DNA of 64,000 nucleotides from contig CAWIGD010000039.1 in the NCBI GenBank assembly GCA_963835165.1, positions 1-64,000 on the forward strand, written 5' to 3'. This DNA comes from VAZQ01 sp963835165. GTDB taxonomy: Bacteria; Pseudomonadota; Alphaproteobacteria; Rhizobiales; Xanthobacteraceae. The notes below the pieces were generated by a model that did not search any database, had not been told where the DNA came from, and worked only from the letters and a program-made list of their open reading frames with translations. Shown piece after piece: positions 15,670 through 24,067 of this stretch. A program made the translations under genes and the position numbers. Position 1 is the stretch's first letter; every line of letters begins with the position of its first letter.

Positions 15670-16767
15670 ATGATCGCAGACGATCGCAGGGCACGTCTCA
15701 TCGGGGTGATGGCGGAAGCCGGCCTCGATATGCTGCTGGTCTATGGCAATGCCTGGCAGTGCGATTATCTGCGTTACGCCACGGACTTCGGTATTCTCGA
15801 AGGACAAGCGCTGGCACTCGTTCGCAATGACGGCCATATCACCCTCTACCTCGACAGCCCTCTCGAGGTTGACCGTGCTGAATTGGATTGCCCCACCGCC
15901 GAAGTGATCCACGCAACCGACCTGATCGCCGAGGTCGATGCCGTACTGGACCGGTTGCGCAATTATCGGATCGGGGCCGCGCCGCAACGCCTTCTCCCGC
16001 GCCGGATCGCTGCCCGCGCCAAGGCGCTCAATATCAGCGACCAGACCGCCTTCGTTGATCGCTTGCTGATGGGCAAGATGGAGTCCGAAATCGCCGCGAT
16101 CCGCCGCGCGGCAAAGGTTGCCGACGAAGGGTACCAGGTCTTCATGAACGCTGCGCGCTCCGGCCGGGCGGACTACGAACTGATCGCTGAATCGGAAGCC
16201 TTCTTCCGCGCCAACGGCGTCGATGACAATTTCCAGATCATCGGAGTCGGCGGCGTCGAGGTACGCGGCATGACGCCTCCGAGCGGCAGGCGGCTCAAGC
16301 GCGGAGATCTGGTCACAACCGAACTGACGCCCTGCGTCGACGGCTATTATGCCCAGATCTGCCGCACGCTGGTGGTCGGCGAGCCGAGCGCCGAGCAGCG
16401 CGGCGCGCACGCGCTGTTTCGCGAGGCGATGGAAGCGGGGATCGGCGTCGTGCGCGACGGCATCGTCGCCGCCGATATCGCCCGCGCAGAGAATGATGTC
16501 TTCCGCAAACACGGACTGGGTGAATACACGACCAACAAATACACGCGCGTGCGGGGGCACGGCATGGGACTGTTTGCCGACAGCAAGCCGCATCTGCTGG
16601 AAGACGTCACGACGCGGATCGATGCGGGCATGACGCTGATCGTGCATCCCAACACCTACCACCCTGCGGTGGGCTATATGGTCCTCGGCGACGCAGTCAT
16701 CGTCACTCGGGACGGGTGCGAGGTCCTGACTAAAACCCCGCGCGAGCTTTTCAGCGTTCCGGGCTGA
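15670..16767 (+). CDS. M24 (creatinase/aminopeptidase P fold) hydrolase, metal ligands mostly replaced
   Basis: About 365 residues with an N-terminal creatinase domain and a C-terminal pita-bread domain. The general fold motifs are present (RGHGMGLF; GYMVLGDAVIVTRDGCEVLT). Of the five canonical metal ligands only the His of GHGMG is kept. The first Asp is Glu (TTELTP), the SDxTR Asp is Gln (AQICRT), the ExG Glu is His (VHPNTY) and the last Glu is Gly (LGDAV). This pattern is like metal-free creatinase or ectoine hydrolase (DoeA) rather than prolidase, so hydrolysis of a small C-N compound is more likely than peptide cleavage. The ATG at 15670 is chosen from domain alignment; the frame is open upstream to 15592. 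Confidence 0.82.
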   Translation: MIADDRRARLIGVMAEAGLDMLLVYGNAWQCDYLRYATDFGILEGQALALVRNDGHITLYLDSPLEVDRAELDCPTAEVIHATDLIAEVDAVLDRLRNYRIGAAPQRLLPRRIAARAKALNISDQTAFVDRLLMGKMESEIAAIRRAAKVADEGYQVFMNAARSGRADYELIAESEAFFRANGVDDNFQIIGVGGVEVRGMTPPSGRRLKRGDLVTTELTPCVDGYYAQICRTLVVGEPSAEQRGAHALFREAMEAGIGVVRDGIVAADIARAENDVFRKHGLGEYTTNKYTRVRGHGMGLFADSKPHLLEDVTTRIDAGMTLIVHPNTYHPAVGYMVLGDAVIVTRDGCEVLTKTPRELFSVPG

Positions 16768-16779
16768 TCGGGTCAAATC

Positions 16780-17844
16780 GTGCGCCGCGGCTTGATGGAA
16801 TGGAACCCGCAGGAGCTGCCGCTCGACGTGCTCGATGCGAGAATCGCCCGACTGCGCGCCCGGATGAAAAGTGCCGGCCTCGACGCCTTCATCATCTACA
16901 CCAATCTCGTGCGACCGAGCGCCGTAACCTATCTTACCGGCTTCACCCCCTACTGGTCGGAAGGATTGCTGCTTCTGCCGATGACCGGCCGATTGGCTTT
17001 CGCTACGGCGTTGTCGAACCGTGTGGCCGACTGGATCCGCTCGACCAATCCGGTCAGCGATGTCATCAGCACACCCCGGCCGGGAGCGCTGCTGGGCGAA
17101 CGGTTGGCCAAAGACGATTCGGTCAAGCGGGTCGGTATTCTGGAACTTGATGCCCTGCCGGCGGAACTCTCCGACGATCTTGGGGCTGCCGCGCCGACGA
17201 TCCGATTGGTCGACGGAAGCGCTCAGTTCGCAATGGTCCGTCGCGACATCGATCCCGCCGAACAGCAGATCCTGATGCGCAGCGATGCAATTGCTGTCGC
17301 AGCGCTTGATCAAGGGAACACGGCGACGACCTCCGACGCGGGAACGCTGGCCGGACTGATTGAAAAGCATGCACGTCTTGCCGGCGCCGAGGAGGCCTAT
17401 ATCGCCGTCGCGCCCAATCTAGCCACCGACCGAAGGCTGACCCGCGTATCGAAGCCGATACAACTGGCGGATCGCTTCGCCGTGCGTGCATCCATTGCCT
17501 ACAAGGGCGCTTGGCTCCGGCGCACGCGCACATTCGCAAGGGATGATAAGACTGCCCGTGCCGATGCCTGGTTCGAGGGTGTAATCCGCGGGATCGAAGC
17601 GGGGAAGCCGATCTCCGGCCAACTCGCGGCCTACGTCGAAGCGTTGTCGGACGCTACGCTCGAGTTCTGGATGGTCGAGAGCTGCGTCGGCAGCTATCCG
17701 CTTTCGGTGATAGCCTCTTCGCGCATGCCTGGACGCGATGCGCCGATCGAGGGCGGATTCTTCGTACTGACGATTGGACTATTGCTCCACGGCGGTCACT
17801 GGATCGGTACCAGCCCGCTGATCGTGAACAATCGCTCCTCGTAG
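16780..17844 (+). CDS. Degenerate M24/creatinase-fold protein, paired with the preceding gene
   Basis: A 354-residue protein starting at GTG 16780 or ATG 16795 (MEWNPQELP), 12 bp after the preceding M24 gene. The N-terminal half is a clear creatinase-N domain (ARIARLRARMKSAGLDAFIIY; VTYLTGFTPYWSEG). The C-terminal half keeps the helix pattern (RRDIDPAEQQILMRSDAIAV) but has no HGxG, no metal ligands and no creatinase catalytic residues, and it ends in a short, altered tail. It is probably non-catalytic, perhaps a partner subunit of the upstream protein. A decaying paralogue is the alternative. The close spacing supports co-transcription. Confidence 0.75.
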   Translation: MRRGLMEWNPQELPLDVLDARIARLRARMKSAGLDAFIIYTNLVRPSAVTYLTGFTPYWSEGLLLLPMTGRLAFATALSNRVADWIRSTNPVSDVISTPRPGALLGERLAKDDSVKRVGILELDALPAELSDDLGAAAPTIRLVDGSAQFAMVRRDIDPAEQQILMRSDAIAVAALDQGNTATTSDAGTLAGLIEKHARLAGAEEAYIAVAPNLATDRRLTRVSKPIQLADRFAVRASIAYKGAWLRRTRTFARDDKTARADAWFEGVIRGIEAGKPISGQLAAYVEALSDATLEFWMVESCVGSYPLSVIASSRMPGRDAPIEGGFFVLTIGLLLHGGHWIGTSPLIVNNRSS

Positions 17845-17871
17845 GCTCGACCCGATTTGCTGTGCCTGCCG

Positions 17872-18834
17872 CTACATGCCGGTCTCTACCGGCACGAACT
17901 GCGTGGTGAACATGACCTTGTCGTCGGGAATCTCCTTCAGCAGGCCCATCTCGATGAATGATTGCTTGAGCGCCGCCACCGCCTTTGGGTCAAAGGTGCC
18001 GTCCGTGCTAAAGATGCCGATCTGCTCGTCATAGGCGCGGCTGATAACCGCCGGGCTGAGGTTGAGCACCTTGGAAGTGATCTCGACGGTCTTGTCCTTG
18101 TTTGCCTTCATGAAGGCTATGGTCTCGAACCAGCCCTTGAGGAAGGCACGCACCGTCTCCGGACGCTTTGCGATCACATCCTCCCGCACGAAGATGACGT
18201 GGGTGATGAAGTCGTCGACGAACGGCGTGGCCGTCGTGATGACGCGCCATTCCTTGGCCTCCTCCAGTGCGTAGCCTGTTTCGAGCGCGCCGATGTAGCC
18301 GTCGATCTGGCCGGTCTTGATCGCCGCCCGCGCGGGCGGCATGCCCCCAATCGGGACCGTGGTGATGCCCTCTGCGCCCCAGCCCTTCAGTGCGTTGATG
18401 CGTTTGCCGATCCAGTCGGTCAAGGAGCCCACGGTCGTGACGCCGAGCTTCCTGCCCTTGAGATCATCGACGGCTTTGGCCGTCGAATTGTAGCCGACCA
18501 TGACCGCCATGTTCCGCGGCACGCCTGCCATCGCAGCGACCGCCTTCGCCGGCACGCCCTTCGCCATGAAAGCCATGCCGGGGCCGCTGCCGATGCCCAC
18601 GTCGAGGCTGTCGGCCGTCAACGCCTGCTGCAGCTTGGCATCGCCGGTGGCGTCCGACGCTTCTATCTCCAGGCCGTGCTTGGCGAAGATGCCGGTCTGG
18701 ATACCGACGTCCAACGGGGTGAACGTCCAAGCGAAGGCCACCGCCTTGCCAACGCGGAGCTTTTCCGTGGCATTTGCTGGCGCGACCAGGAGCATGACAA
18801 GCAAGCAAAGGAACGCACGGGGAAATTTGGGCAC
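17872..18834 (-). CDS. NMT1/SsuA-like ABC substrate-binding protein (orphan)
   Basis: A 320-residue exported protein with a hydrophobic signal peptide ending at ANA-TEKLRVG. The mature part has the class typical of nitrate/sulfonate/taurine and thiamine-precursor binding proteins: TFTPLDVGIQTGIFAKHGLEIE, DVGIGSGPGMAF, DDLKGRKLGVTTVGSLTDW, and KRPETVRAFLKGW. It would bind a small ligand in the periplasm for an ABC permease, but no permease or ATPase of this class is nearby. It is convergent with the M24 pair (27 bp) and divergent from the amidohydrolase gene, so substrate linkage to either is only suggestive. Confidence 0.88.
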   Translation of the reverse strand: MPKFPRAFLCLLVMLLVAPANATEKLRVGKAVAFAWTFTPLDVGIQTGIFAKHGLEIEASDATGDAKLQQALTADSLDVGIGSGPGMAFMAKGVPAKAVAAMAGVPRNMAVMVGYNSTAKAVDDLKGRKLGVTTVGSLTDWIGKRINALKGWGAEGITTVPIGGMPPARAAIKTGQIDGYIGALETGYALEEAKEWRVITTATPFVDDFITHVIFVREDVIAKRPETVRAFLKGWFETIAFMKANKDKTVEITSKVLNLSPAVISRAYDEQIGIFSTDGTFDPKAVAALKQSFIEMGLLKEIPDDKVMFTTQFVPVETGM

Positions 18835-18973
18835 GGCATCCTCCCTTGACCGACGCGTACGCGGCCTTGGCTGAAATCATTACAGAATTCGACAATTTGC
18901 GCTATGCGTCGCGTTGACCAGAAATGAGGCTCTAACTAGAATCCTCAAGTGGCAGGCAACAGGGCAGCTTTCT

Positions 18974-20002
18974 ATGCAAATCATTGACTCGCATTTTCAC
19001 TGGTGGCCCCGCTCGATTTTCGAAAAGCTCTGTAAGCGCGGAAGTTTTCCCAAAGCCCGAGTGAATACGCACGGCGGTTACGACTACATGCGCCGCGCCG
19101 ACAGTGGTCAGCATCTCAACAGCTGGGCGGAATGGTTCGATCTCGACAAGCAGTTCGAGTATCTGGAACGTCTTGGCCACCAATTTAGCGTGATTCTGTC
19201 GATCGGTCCGTTTTCAGTCGCCTTCTCCGACATGCCGGTGGAGGAGGGACGCGACTACGCTCTCATGTGGAATGAAGCGATGGCGGACGCGCAGAAGAAA
19301 TATCCCGGTCGGGTCTGGGCCAGCGCAGCGGTGCCGCTGCAAGACACGCGCATAGCGATCGAAACGGTAGACGATGCGGTCAATCGGCTTGGTCTGATGG
19401 GAGTGAACCTTCCCGGCAGCGTCGGCGCAGATGCACGCATCGACGCGGAGCGGCTTGAACCGTTCTACGCGCACATCGAGAAGCTCGGCCTGCCGCTGTT
19501 CCTGCATCCGACGGACGTGATCTTCCAGGACATGCTCGATGGCTATGACGGCGCACTACATCTCAGCCTTGGCCGCGTCATCGAGGTGAGTGTCGCGGCC
19601 ATGCGGCTCATCCTCTCCGGCGTGATGGAGCGCCATCCCGAGCTTAAGATCGTGATGTCGCATACCGGCGGATCGCTGCCTTACCAGGCCGGCCGCATGG
19701 ACAAGAATTCCAAGGCCGCCAAGCTGCGTCGTCCGGTCCAGGACTACATGAAGCGCATGTATACGGACACGGTGTCTCCGCACTCCGCCGGCATGAGGTT
19801 CGCGATCGACTACTACGGCATCGACCACGTCATGTATGGCACCGACTATCCTTGCTGGGATCCGGCGGCATGCCTAAAGCTGCTCGAAGACGTCACTCTG
19901 ACGGCTGCCGAAAAGCAAAAGCTGTTCTACGACAACGCCCGCCGCATCTTCGGCCTCAAGGACCTGCCGACGACAAAAACGCGCGAGCCGGCGTTGGTGT
20001 GA
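18974..20002 (+). CDS. Amidohydrolase-2 family protein (ACMSD/decarboxylase-like)
   Basis: About 342 residues from the ATG at 18974 (MQIIDSHFHWW), which places the metal-binding HxH at the N-terminus as expected; an upstream in-frame ATG at 18914 adds an unlikely leader. Other ligands are visible: the His in LFLHPTDVIF, the His in VMSHTGGSLPY, and the Asp in YGTDYPCWDP. The group includes aminocarboxymuconate-semialdehyde decarboxylase, gamma-resorcylate decarboxylase and various lactone or amide hydrolases, mostly acting on aromatic or ring-cleavage acids. Exact reaction is not assignable. It is transcribed away from the NMT1-like binding protein gene. Confidence 0.88.
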   Translation: MQIIDSHFHWWPRSIFEKLCKRGSFPKARVNTHGGYDYMRRADSGQHLNSWAEWFDLDKQFEYLERLGHQFSVILSIGPFSVAFSDMPVEEGRDYALMWNEAMADAQKKYPGRVWASAAVPLQDTRIAIETVDDAVNRLGLMGVNLPGSVGADARIDAERLEPFYAHIEKLGLPLFLHPTDVIFQDMLDGYDGALHLSLGRVIEVSVAAMRLILSGVMERHPELKIVMSHTGGSLPYQAGRMDKNSKAAKLRRPVQDYMKRMYTDTVSPHSAGMRFAIDYYGIDHVMYGTDYPCWDPAACLKLLEDVTLTAAEKQKLFYDNARRIFGLKDLPTTKTREPALV

Positions 20003-20117
20003 CCGACCCGAACACACGAAGCGATATTCGTCACGGCCGCGTTTGTTCATCGCGTTCCGGAAGAATTCCCCGATACGCGTACGCGCGAGAGCGCAGGTAC
20101 GACAAAGAGCAGTGCCG

Positions 20118-20987
20118 TTACTGCGGCGGCGTAAACCGATCTTCCAATTTCTCCCATCGGTCGTATCCGACGACGCGCTTGTATTCTTCGAAGTCCATGC
20201 CGTCGTTGCGACGCGCGAATTTGCCGGATTTCATGTCAAGCAGCACGGCCTCGATCGCCTTCGCAGCGTGCATCAGCGTGTCGAGGCCGAGCACGGCGCA
20301 GTTGAAACCGAGCTCGCCGAGCTCGCGCATCGTCAGAATTGGCGTATGGCCACCCATCAGTGGGTTGCAAACCTGCGGCACGTCGAAGGCGCGGCCGATC
20401 CGCTCCAGCTCTTGCACGCTGCGCGGTGCCTCGATGAAGATGCCGTCGGCCCCGGCACGGATGTAGCGCTCGCTGCGGCGCATAGCCTCATCGAGATCGT
20501 AGACCTGGCGCGCGTCGGTGCGCGCCAGAATCCATGTTTCCGCGCTAAGCCGCTCGGAGCAAGCCGCACGGAGTTTTGCCTCCGCCAGTTCCACCGGCAC
20601 CACCTTCTTACCTTCCATGTGGCCGCAGCGCTTGGGCCATTGCTGATCCTCGATCAGGATCGCGCTCACGCCCATGCGCTCGTAGCTTTGCACCGTGTGC
20701 ACCACGTTCTTGACATCCCCATATCCGTCATCGCCGTCCACGAACACCGGCAGGTCGCAAGCCGCCATGATGTCGCGCACGGCGGCGGAGATCTCGCCAA
20801 AGCCCTTCAAGCCAATGTCCGGCACCCCGTATCGCGAGCCGACCGCCGGGAAGCCGCCGATGAAATAGGTCTCGAACCCGATCTTCTGGATCAGTCGCGC
20901 GCTCAGCGCGTCGTGGGCGCCCGGGACAACCAAAAGCCGCCGTTCTTTCACGGCCCTGTTGATGATCTGCCGAAAACTGGACTGCAT
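20118..20987 (-). CDS. Isocitrate lyase / PEP mutase family C-C lyase
   Basis: About 289 residues from the ATG at 20987, of the isocitrate-lyase/PEP-mutase fold. Mg-binding DGDDGYGD lies at residues 84-91 and IEDQ near 113. KRCGH at 119-123 retains the catalytic Cys found in 2-methylisocitrate and isocitrate lyases, which is absent from PEP mutases and phosphonopyruvate hydrolases. Cleavage of a 2-hydroxy- or 2-methyl-malate-like acid is therefore likely, with pyruvate or glyoxylate as product. Oxaloacetate decarboxylase activity is a common alternative for this annotation. Its start is 122 bp from the divergent hyuB gene, suggesting a shared control region. Confidence 0.87.
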   Translation of the reverse strand: MQSSFRQIINRAVKERRLLVVPGAHDALSARLIQKIGFETYFIGGFPAVGSRYGVPDIGLKGFGEISAAVRDIMAACDLPVFVDGDDGYGDVKNVVHTVQSYERMGVSAILIEDQQWPKRCGHMEGKKVVPVELAEAKLRAACSERLSAETWILARTDARQVYDLDEAMRRSERYIRAGADGIFIEAPRSVQELERIGRAFDVPQVCNPLMGGHTPILTMRELGELGFNCAVLGLDTLMHAAKAIEAVLLDMKSGKFARRNDGMDFEEYKRVVGYDRWEKLEDRFTPPQ

Positions 20988-21109
20988 TGAGCGGCTCCGG
21001 AATTGTCGATATGTTCGGCAGGGCAAATCCCAACCTTACCGAATTCAAACGCAGTTCGTCCGTCAAGACTAGTGTCCGGCGAGCTCATCATCGGGATCGG
21101 AGGCAGACG

Positions 21110-22915
21110 ATGAAGCTCGACGCCGTCACGCTCGAGGTGCTCCGCAACGCTTTGCCGGCCGTCGCCAACGAGATGGCTGCCGATCTGCAGCGGACCTCCT
21201 ACAACATGATGATCTACGAGGTCCGCGACTATTGCACCGCGCTGCTCGACACGAACGGCGAGCTGATTTCGCAGAATGTCGGCGGCGTCTCCCACTTCGT
21301 TGCCGATCTCGGCGTCCTCGTCGTCGACGGCATGAAGCGCTACGGCCGCGACGGATTCAAGCCGGGCGACGTCGTTATCACCAATCATCAGGCGGTGGCC
21401 GGACAGCATCTCAACAACGTTGTCATCTACATGCCCTATTTCTACAGGGGGGAGCTGCTGATGTTCTGCATGGTGCGGGCGCACTGGATCGACGTCGGCG
21501 GACAGAGCACTGGATTTGGGGCCGGCGCGACGGTGGCGGATCCCTGGCTCGAAGGGCTCCAGCTCGACCAGCTCAAGATCTACGAGGAAGGCAAGCTCAA
21601 CGAGACGCTCTACCGCGTGATCAAGGACAACATTCGGTTTCCGGAGTCGTCGCTCGGCGATATGAAATCGCAAATGGCCGCCTGTCGCCTTGCCGCGCGC
21701 CGCATGGACGAGCTGTTCGACAAGTACGGCAAGGACACGATCCTCGCCGCCATTTCGCAAATCTTCGACGAGACCGAGCAGAAGTGCCGTAACGTGGTGG
21801 TGCAACTTCCCGACGGCATCTACGAGGCCGAGGCTTCGATCGATGACGACGGCCTGATCCGCGACGAGGAAGTCCCGATCCGCGTCAAGATCACGATCAA
21901 GGGCAGCGACATGACAATCGACCTGTCCGGCTGCTCGGCCGAGCGCAAGGCTGCTATCAATTCGCGCACCTATGCCGGCGCGCGTGTCGCCTACAAGGCG
22001 CTCACGGGTCCGCTCGACCCGGTCAACGAGGGTTCGTTCCGCGCGCTCAAGGTCATCATTCCGGAAGGCAACATCATGATGGCCAAATTTCCGGCACCCA
22101 TGTCGGGCTGGAGCGCCATCGTGCCGACCGTCGTGGACACGATCGTGGTGGCGCTCGCCAAGGCGATGCCGGACCGTGTTCCGGCTGGCCATCATGGCCT
22201 GCTCGGGGGATCTGTCGTGTTCTTCGGGCTGCACCCCAAGACCAAGCGCCGCTTCATCGTGCAGAGTATCGAAGGCGGCGGTTGGGGCGGCCGGCCGTTC
22301 GAGGACGGCGAGTCCGCCACCGTCTCGGTATGCCAGGGCGACGTGCGCAACGGCTCGATCGAGGGTATCGAGCTCAAGTGCCCGGTGCTGGTCGAAAGCC
22401 GGGCATTGCGTCCGGATTCCTGCGGCGCCGGGAGGTACCGGGGCGGGCTCGGGCTCGACATGAAAGTGCGCAACTTGGTTGAGGGTAAGTGGAATTTCGA
22501 GCGAACCAGGCGCAGCAAGTGCCCGCCCTGGGGGATCGCGGGAGGCACGGCCGGCGAGCCGGGCGGCAATTTGCTCAAGCTGCCGGGCGAAAAGGCATTC
22601 AAGTGGATTACGGGCGCCAATATCCCGGTCCCGCTCAACTCGCAGGCGATCGTGCGCACCGGCGGCGGAGGCGGGTGGGGCGATCCGCTCGAACGGGACG
22701 CCGCGCTCGTCGCCGCGGATGCCGCGGAGGGGCTGATTTCCCGACGCGCGGCGCGCGAACTCTACGGCGTCGTGCTCCAAGGCAGCATGTCGCTCGACGA
22801 AGGCGCAACCCAACGTCTGCGAGACCAGCTAAGGTCGAGGCGTAAGGCCCGGCCCGCGAAACGAGCCAAGCAGCAAAAGCGGCCGAGCCTGAGCAAGGGG
22901 AGGAAGCGGCGTTGA
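21110..22915 (+). CDS. Hydantoinase B / oxoprolinase family protein (HyuB-like)
   Basis: About 601 residues; the ATG at 21110 has GGAGG 7-9 nt upstream and gives the canonical start KLDAVTLEVLRNALPAVANE. Family blocks follow: NMMIYEVRDYCTALLD, GDVVITNHQAVAGQHLNN, DIDLSGCS-like TIDLSGCS, and the C-terminal GGGGGWGDPLERD. HyuB is the beta subunit of ATP-dependent hydantoinases, 5-oxoprolinases and acetone or acetophenone carboxylases, and normally needs the ATP-binding HyuA subunit. No hyuA is adjacent, which is unusual. The lysine/arginine-rich tail (RRKARPAKRAKQQKRPSL) is also atypical. It must pair with a HyuA elsewhere or work differently. Confidence 0.9.
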   Translation: MKLDAVTLEVLRNALPAVANEMAADLQRTSYNMMIYEVRDYCTALLDTNGELISQNVGGVSHFVADLGVLVVDGMKRYGRDGFKPGDVVITNHQAVAGQHLNNVVIYMPYFYRGELLMFCMVRAHWIDVGGQSTGFGAGATVADPWLEGLQLDQLKIYEEGKLNETLYRVIKDNIRFPESSLGDMKSQMAACRLAARRMDELFDKYGKDTILAAISQIFDETEQKCRNVVVQLPDGIYEAEASIDDDGLIRDEEVPIRVKITIKGSDMTIDLSGCSAERKAAINSRTYAGARVAYKALTGPLDPVNEGSFRALKVIIPEGNIMMAKFPAPMSGWSAIVPTVVDTIVVALAKAMPDRVPAGHHGLLGGSVVFFGLHPKTKRRFIVQSIEGGGWGGRPFEDGESATVSVCQGDVRNGSIEGIELKCPVLVESRALRPDSCGAGRYRGGLGLDMKVRNLVEGKWNFERTRRSKCPPWGIAGGTAGEPGGNLLKLPGEKAFKWITGANIPVPLNSQAIVRTGGGGGWGDPLERDAALVAADAAEGLISRRAARELYGVVLQGSMSLDEGATQRLRDQLRSRRKARPAKRAKQQKRPSLSKGRKRR

Positions 22916-23073
22916 TCCGGAGATGGGCATTGACGCCTACCGCCGGGACGCCCGTCGTGGCGCCGATCAACGAATTGTTCCTGGCGAAATGACAGCAGCG
23001 ACGTCGCGGTAACCCGCGCAGCCTTAAGGGTCGTCGAGCGTGGCATAGTGCCCGCGCTTTTCACCGCACGGAG

Positions 23074-24051
23074 ATGCTCGACATGGAACCGCTACCGAAA
23101 GGCGCGAACTTCGTTCGCGCCAAGACGCTCTGGGAGATCGGCCTCCACCTCGCCGGCAATCCTACGACGCCTTATGGCGGCAATCGCGATATGACCATCA
23201 CAATCGGCAGCGGCTCCGGCGCGACCTTCCGGCCCTGGCTGAGGCTCGCCACCGGCTCCGCCATCCTTGCCGAGCAGGTCGCGAAGGGCGACGGTGTCGA
23301 CTTGGCTTTCGTCAATCCTTCCGCGCTGCTCACGCAAGCCTATCGTGGGGTCGGTTTGTTCAGCGCGCCGCTTCCCCTGCGCATCGTCGCGGTCTATCCC
23401 AGCTGGGACCGCTTCGTGTTCATGATCCACCCGCGGACGGGGATCCGCTCGCTCGCAGACATCAAGGCGAAACGATATCCGCTGCGCGTCTCGGTTCGCG
23501 AGGATCCCACCCACTCGACGCTTGTCTTGATTGATCAGGCGTTCGCGCTCCACGGCTTTGCGCTTAAGGATATCGAATCATGGGGCGGACGCCTCATCCT
23601 CTGCGGTGGGCCGTCTGATATTCGCCGGCTGGGGCCGCTTAGCCGCGGCGAGATCGACGCGGTGTTCGACGAGGGGATCAAGGTCTGGCTCGATGAGGCG
23701 CTGGCGGCGGGTCTAACGCCGATCGCGCTTGAGCCGACCGAGTTCGATGCCATGGGGCGGCTCGGATGGCGGAAAGTTTCTCTTCCGAAGGCCCGCTTCC
23801 CGCGCCTAGCTCGGGATGTCGACACATTCGATTTCAGCGGGTGGCCGATTTACGCGAACGTCTCGCTTCCGGAGCAGGTCGCCTACGACATCTGCGACGC
23901 CCTCGCCGCCCGCGAAGCGGAGATTCCTTGGGAGAAGGGAACCGGTGGCACCGCTTCGCGCATGGGGTGCGAGAGCGAGAGCACGCCGATGGACGTCCCC
24001 CTCCACCCGGGCGCGGAGCGTTGGTATCGCGAGCGCGGGCAAAAAGATTGA
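23074..24051 (+). CDS. TAXI-family TRAP-type solute-binding protein, lacking a signal peptide
   Basis: About 325 residues. GSGSGATFRPWLRLATGSAILAEQV, ADLAFVNPS-like VDLAFVNPSALL, and the SLADIKAKRYPLRVS and PSDIRRLGPLSRGEIDAVFDEG segments match the TAXI (TRAP-associated extracytoplasmic immunogenic) solute-binding fold. The N-terminus (MLDMEPLPKGANFVRAKTLW) has no hydrophobic export signal, so either it stays in the cytoplasm or the true start is missed. An ATG at 23083 with GGAG 9 nt upstream is a good alternative start. It follows hyuB by 158 bp on the same strand; no TRAP membrane component is nearby. Confidence 0.78.
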   Translation: MLDMEPLPKGANFVRAKTLWEIGLHLAGNPTTPYGGNRDMTITIGSGSGATFRPWLRLATGSAILAEQVAKGDGVDLAFVNPSALLTQAYRGVGLFSAPLPLRIVAVYPSWDRFVFMIHPRTGIRSLADIKAKRYPLRVSVREDPTHSTLVLIDQAFALHGFALKDIESWGGRLILCGGPSDIRRLGPLSRGEIDAVFDEGIKVWLDEALAAGLTPIALEPTEFDAMGRLGWRKVSLPKARFPRLARDVDTFDFSGWPIYANVSLPEQVAYDICDALAAREAEIPWEKGTGGTASRMGCESESTPMDVPLHPGAERWYRERGQKD

Positions 24052-24067
24052 GCCCCCCGGCCCCGCA

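Noticed and set aside
15226..17370. A 714-codon open frame on the minus strand
   Set aside because: It lies opposite two genes with clear creatinase-fold sequence, has a biased, motif-free composition and no ribosome site. High GC content keeps the antisense frame open.
20948..22813. A 621-codon minus-strand frame opposite hyuB
   Set aside because: Shadow of the HyuB gene; no recognisable motifs and no start signal.
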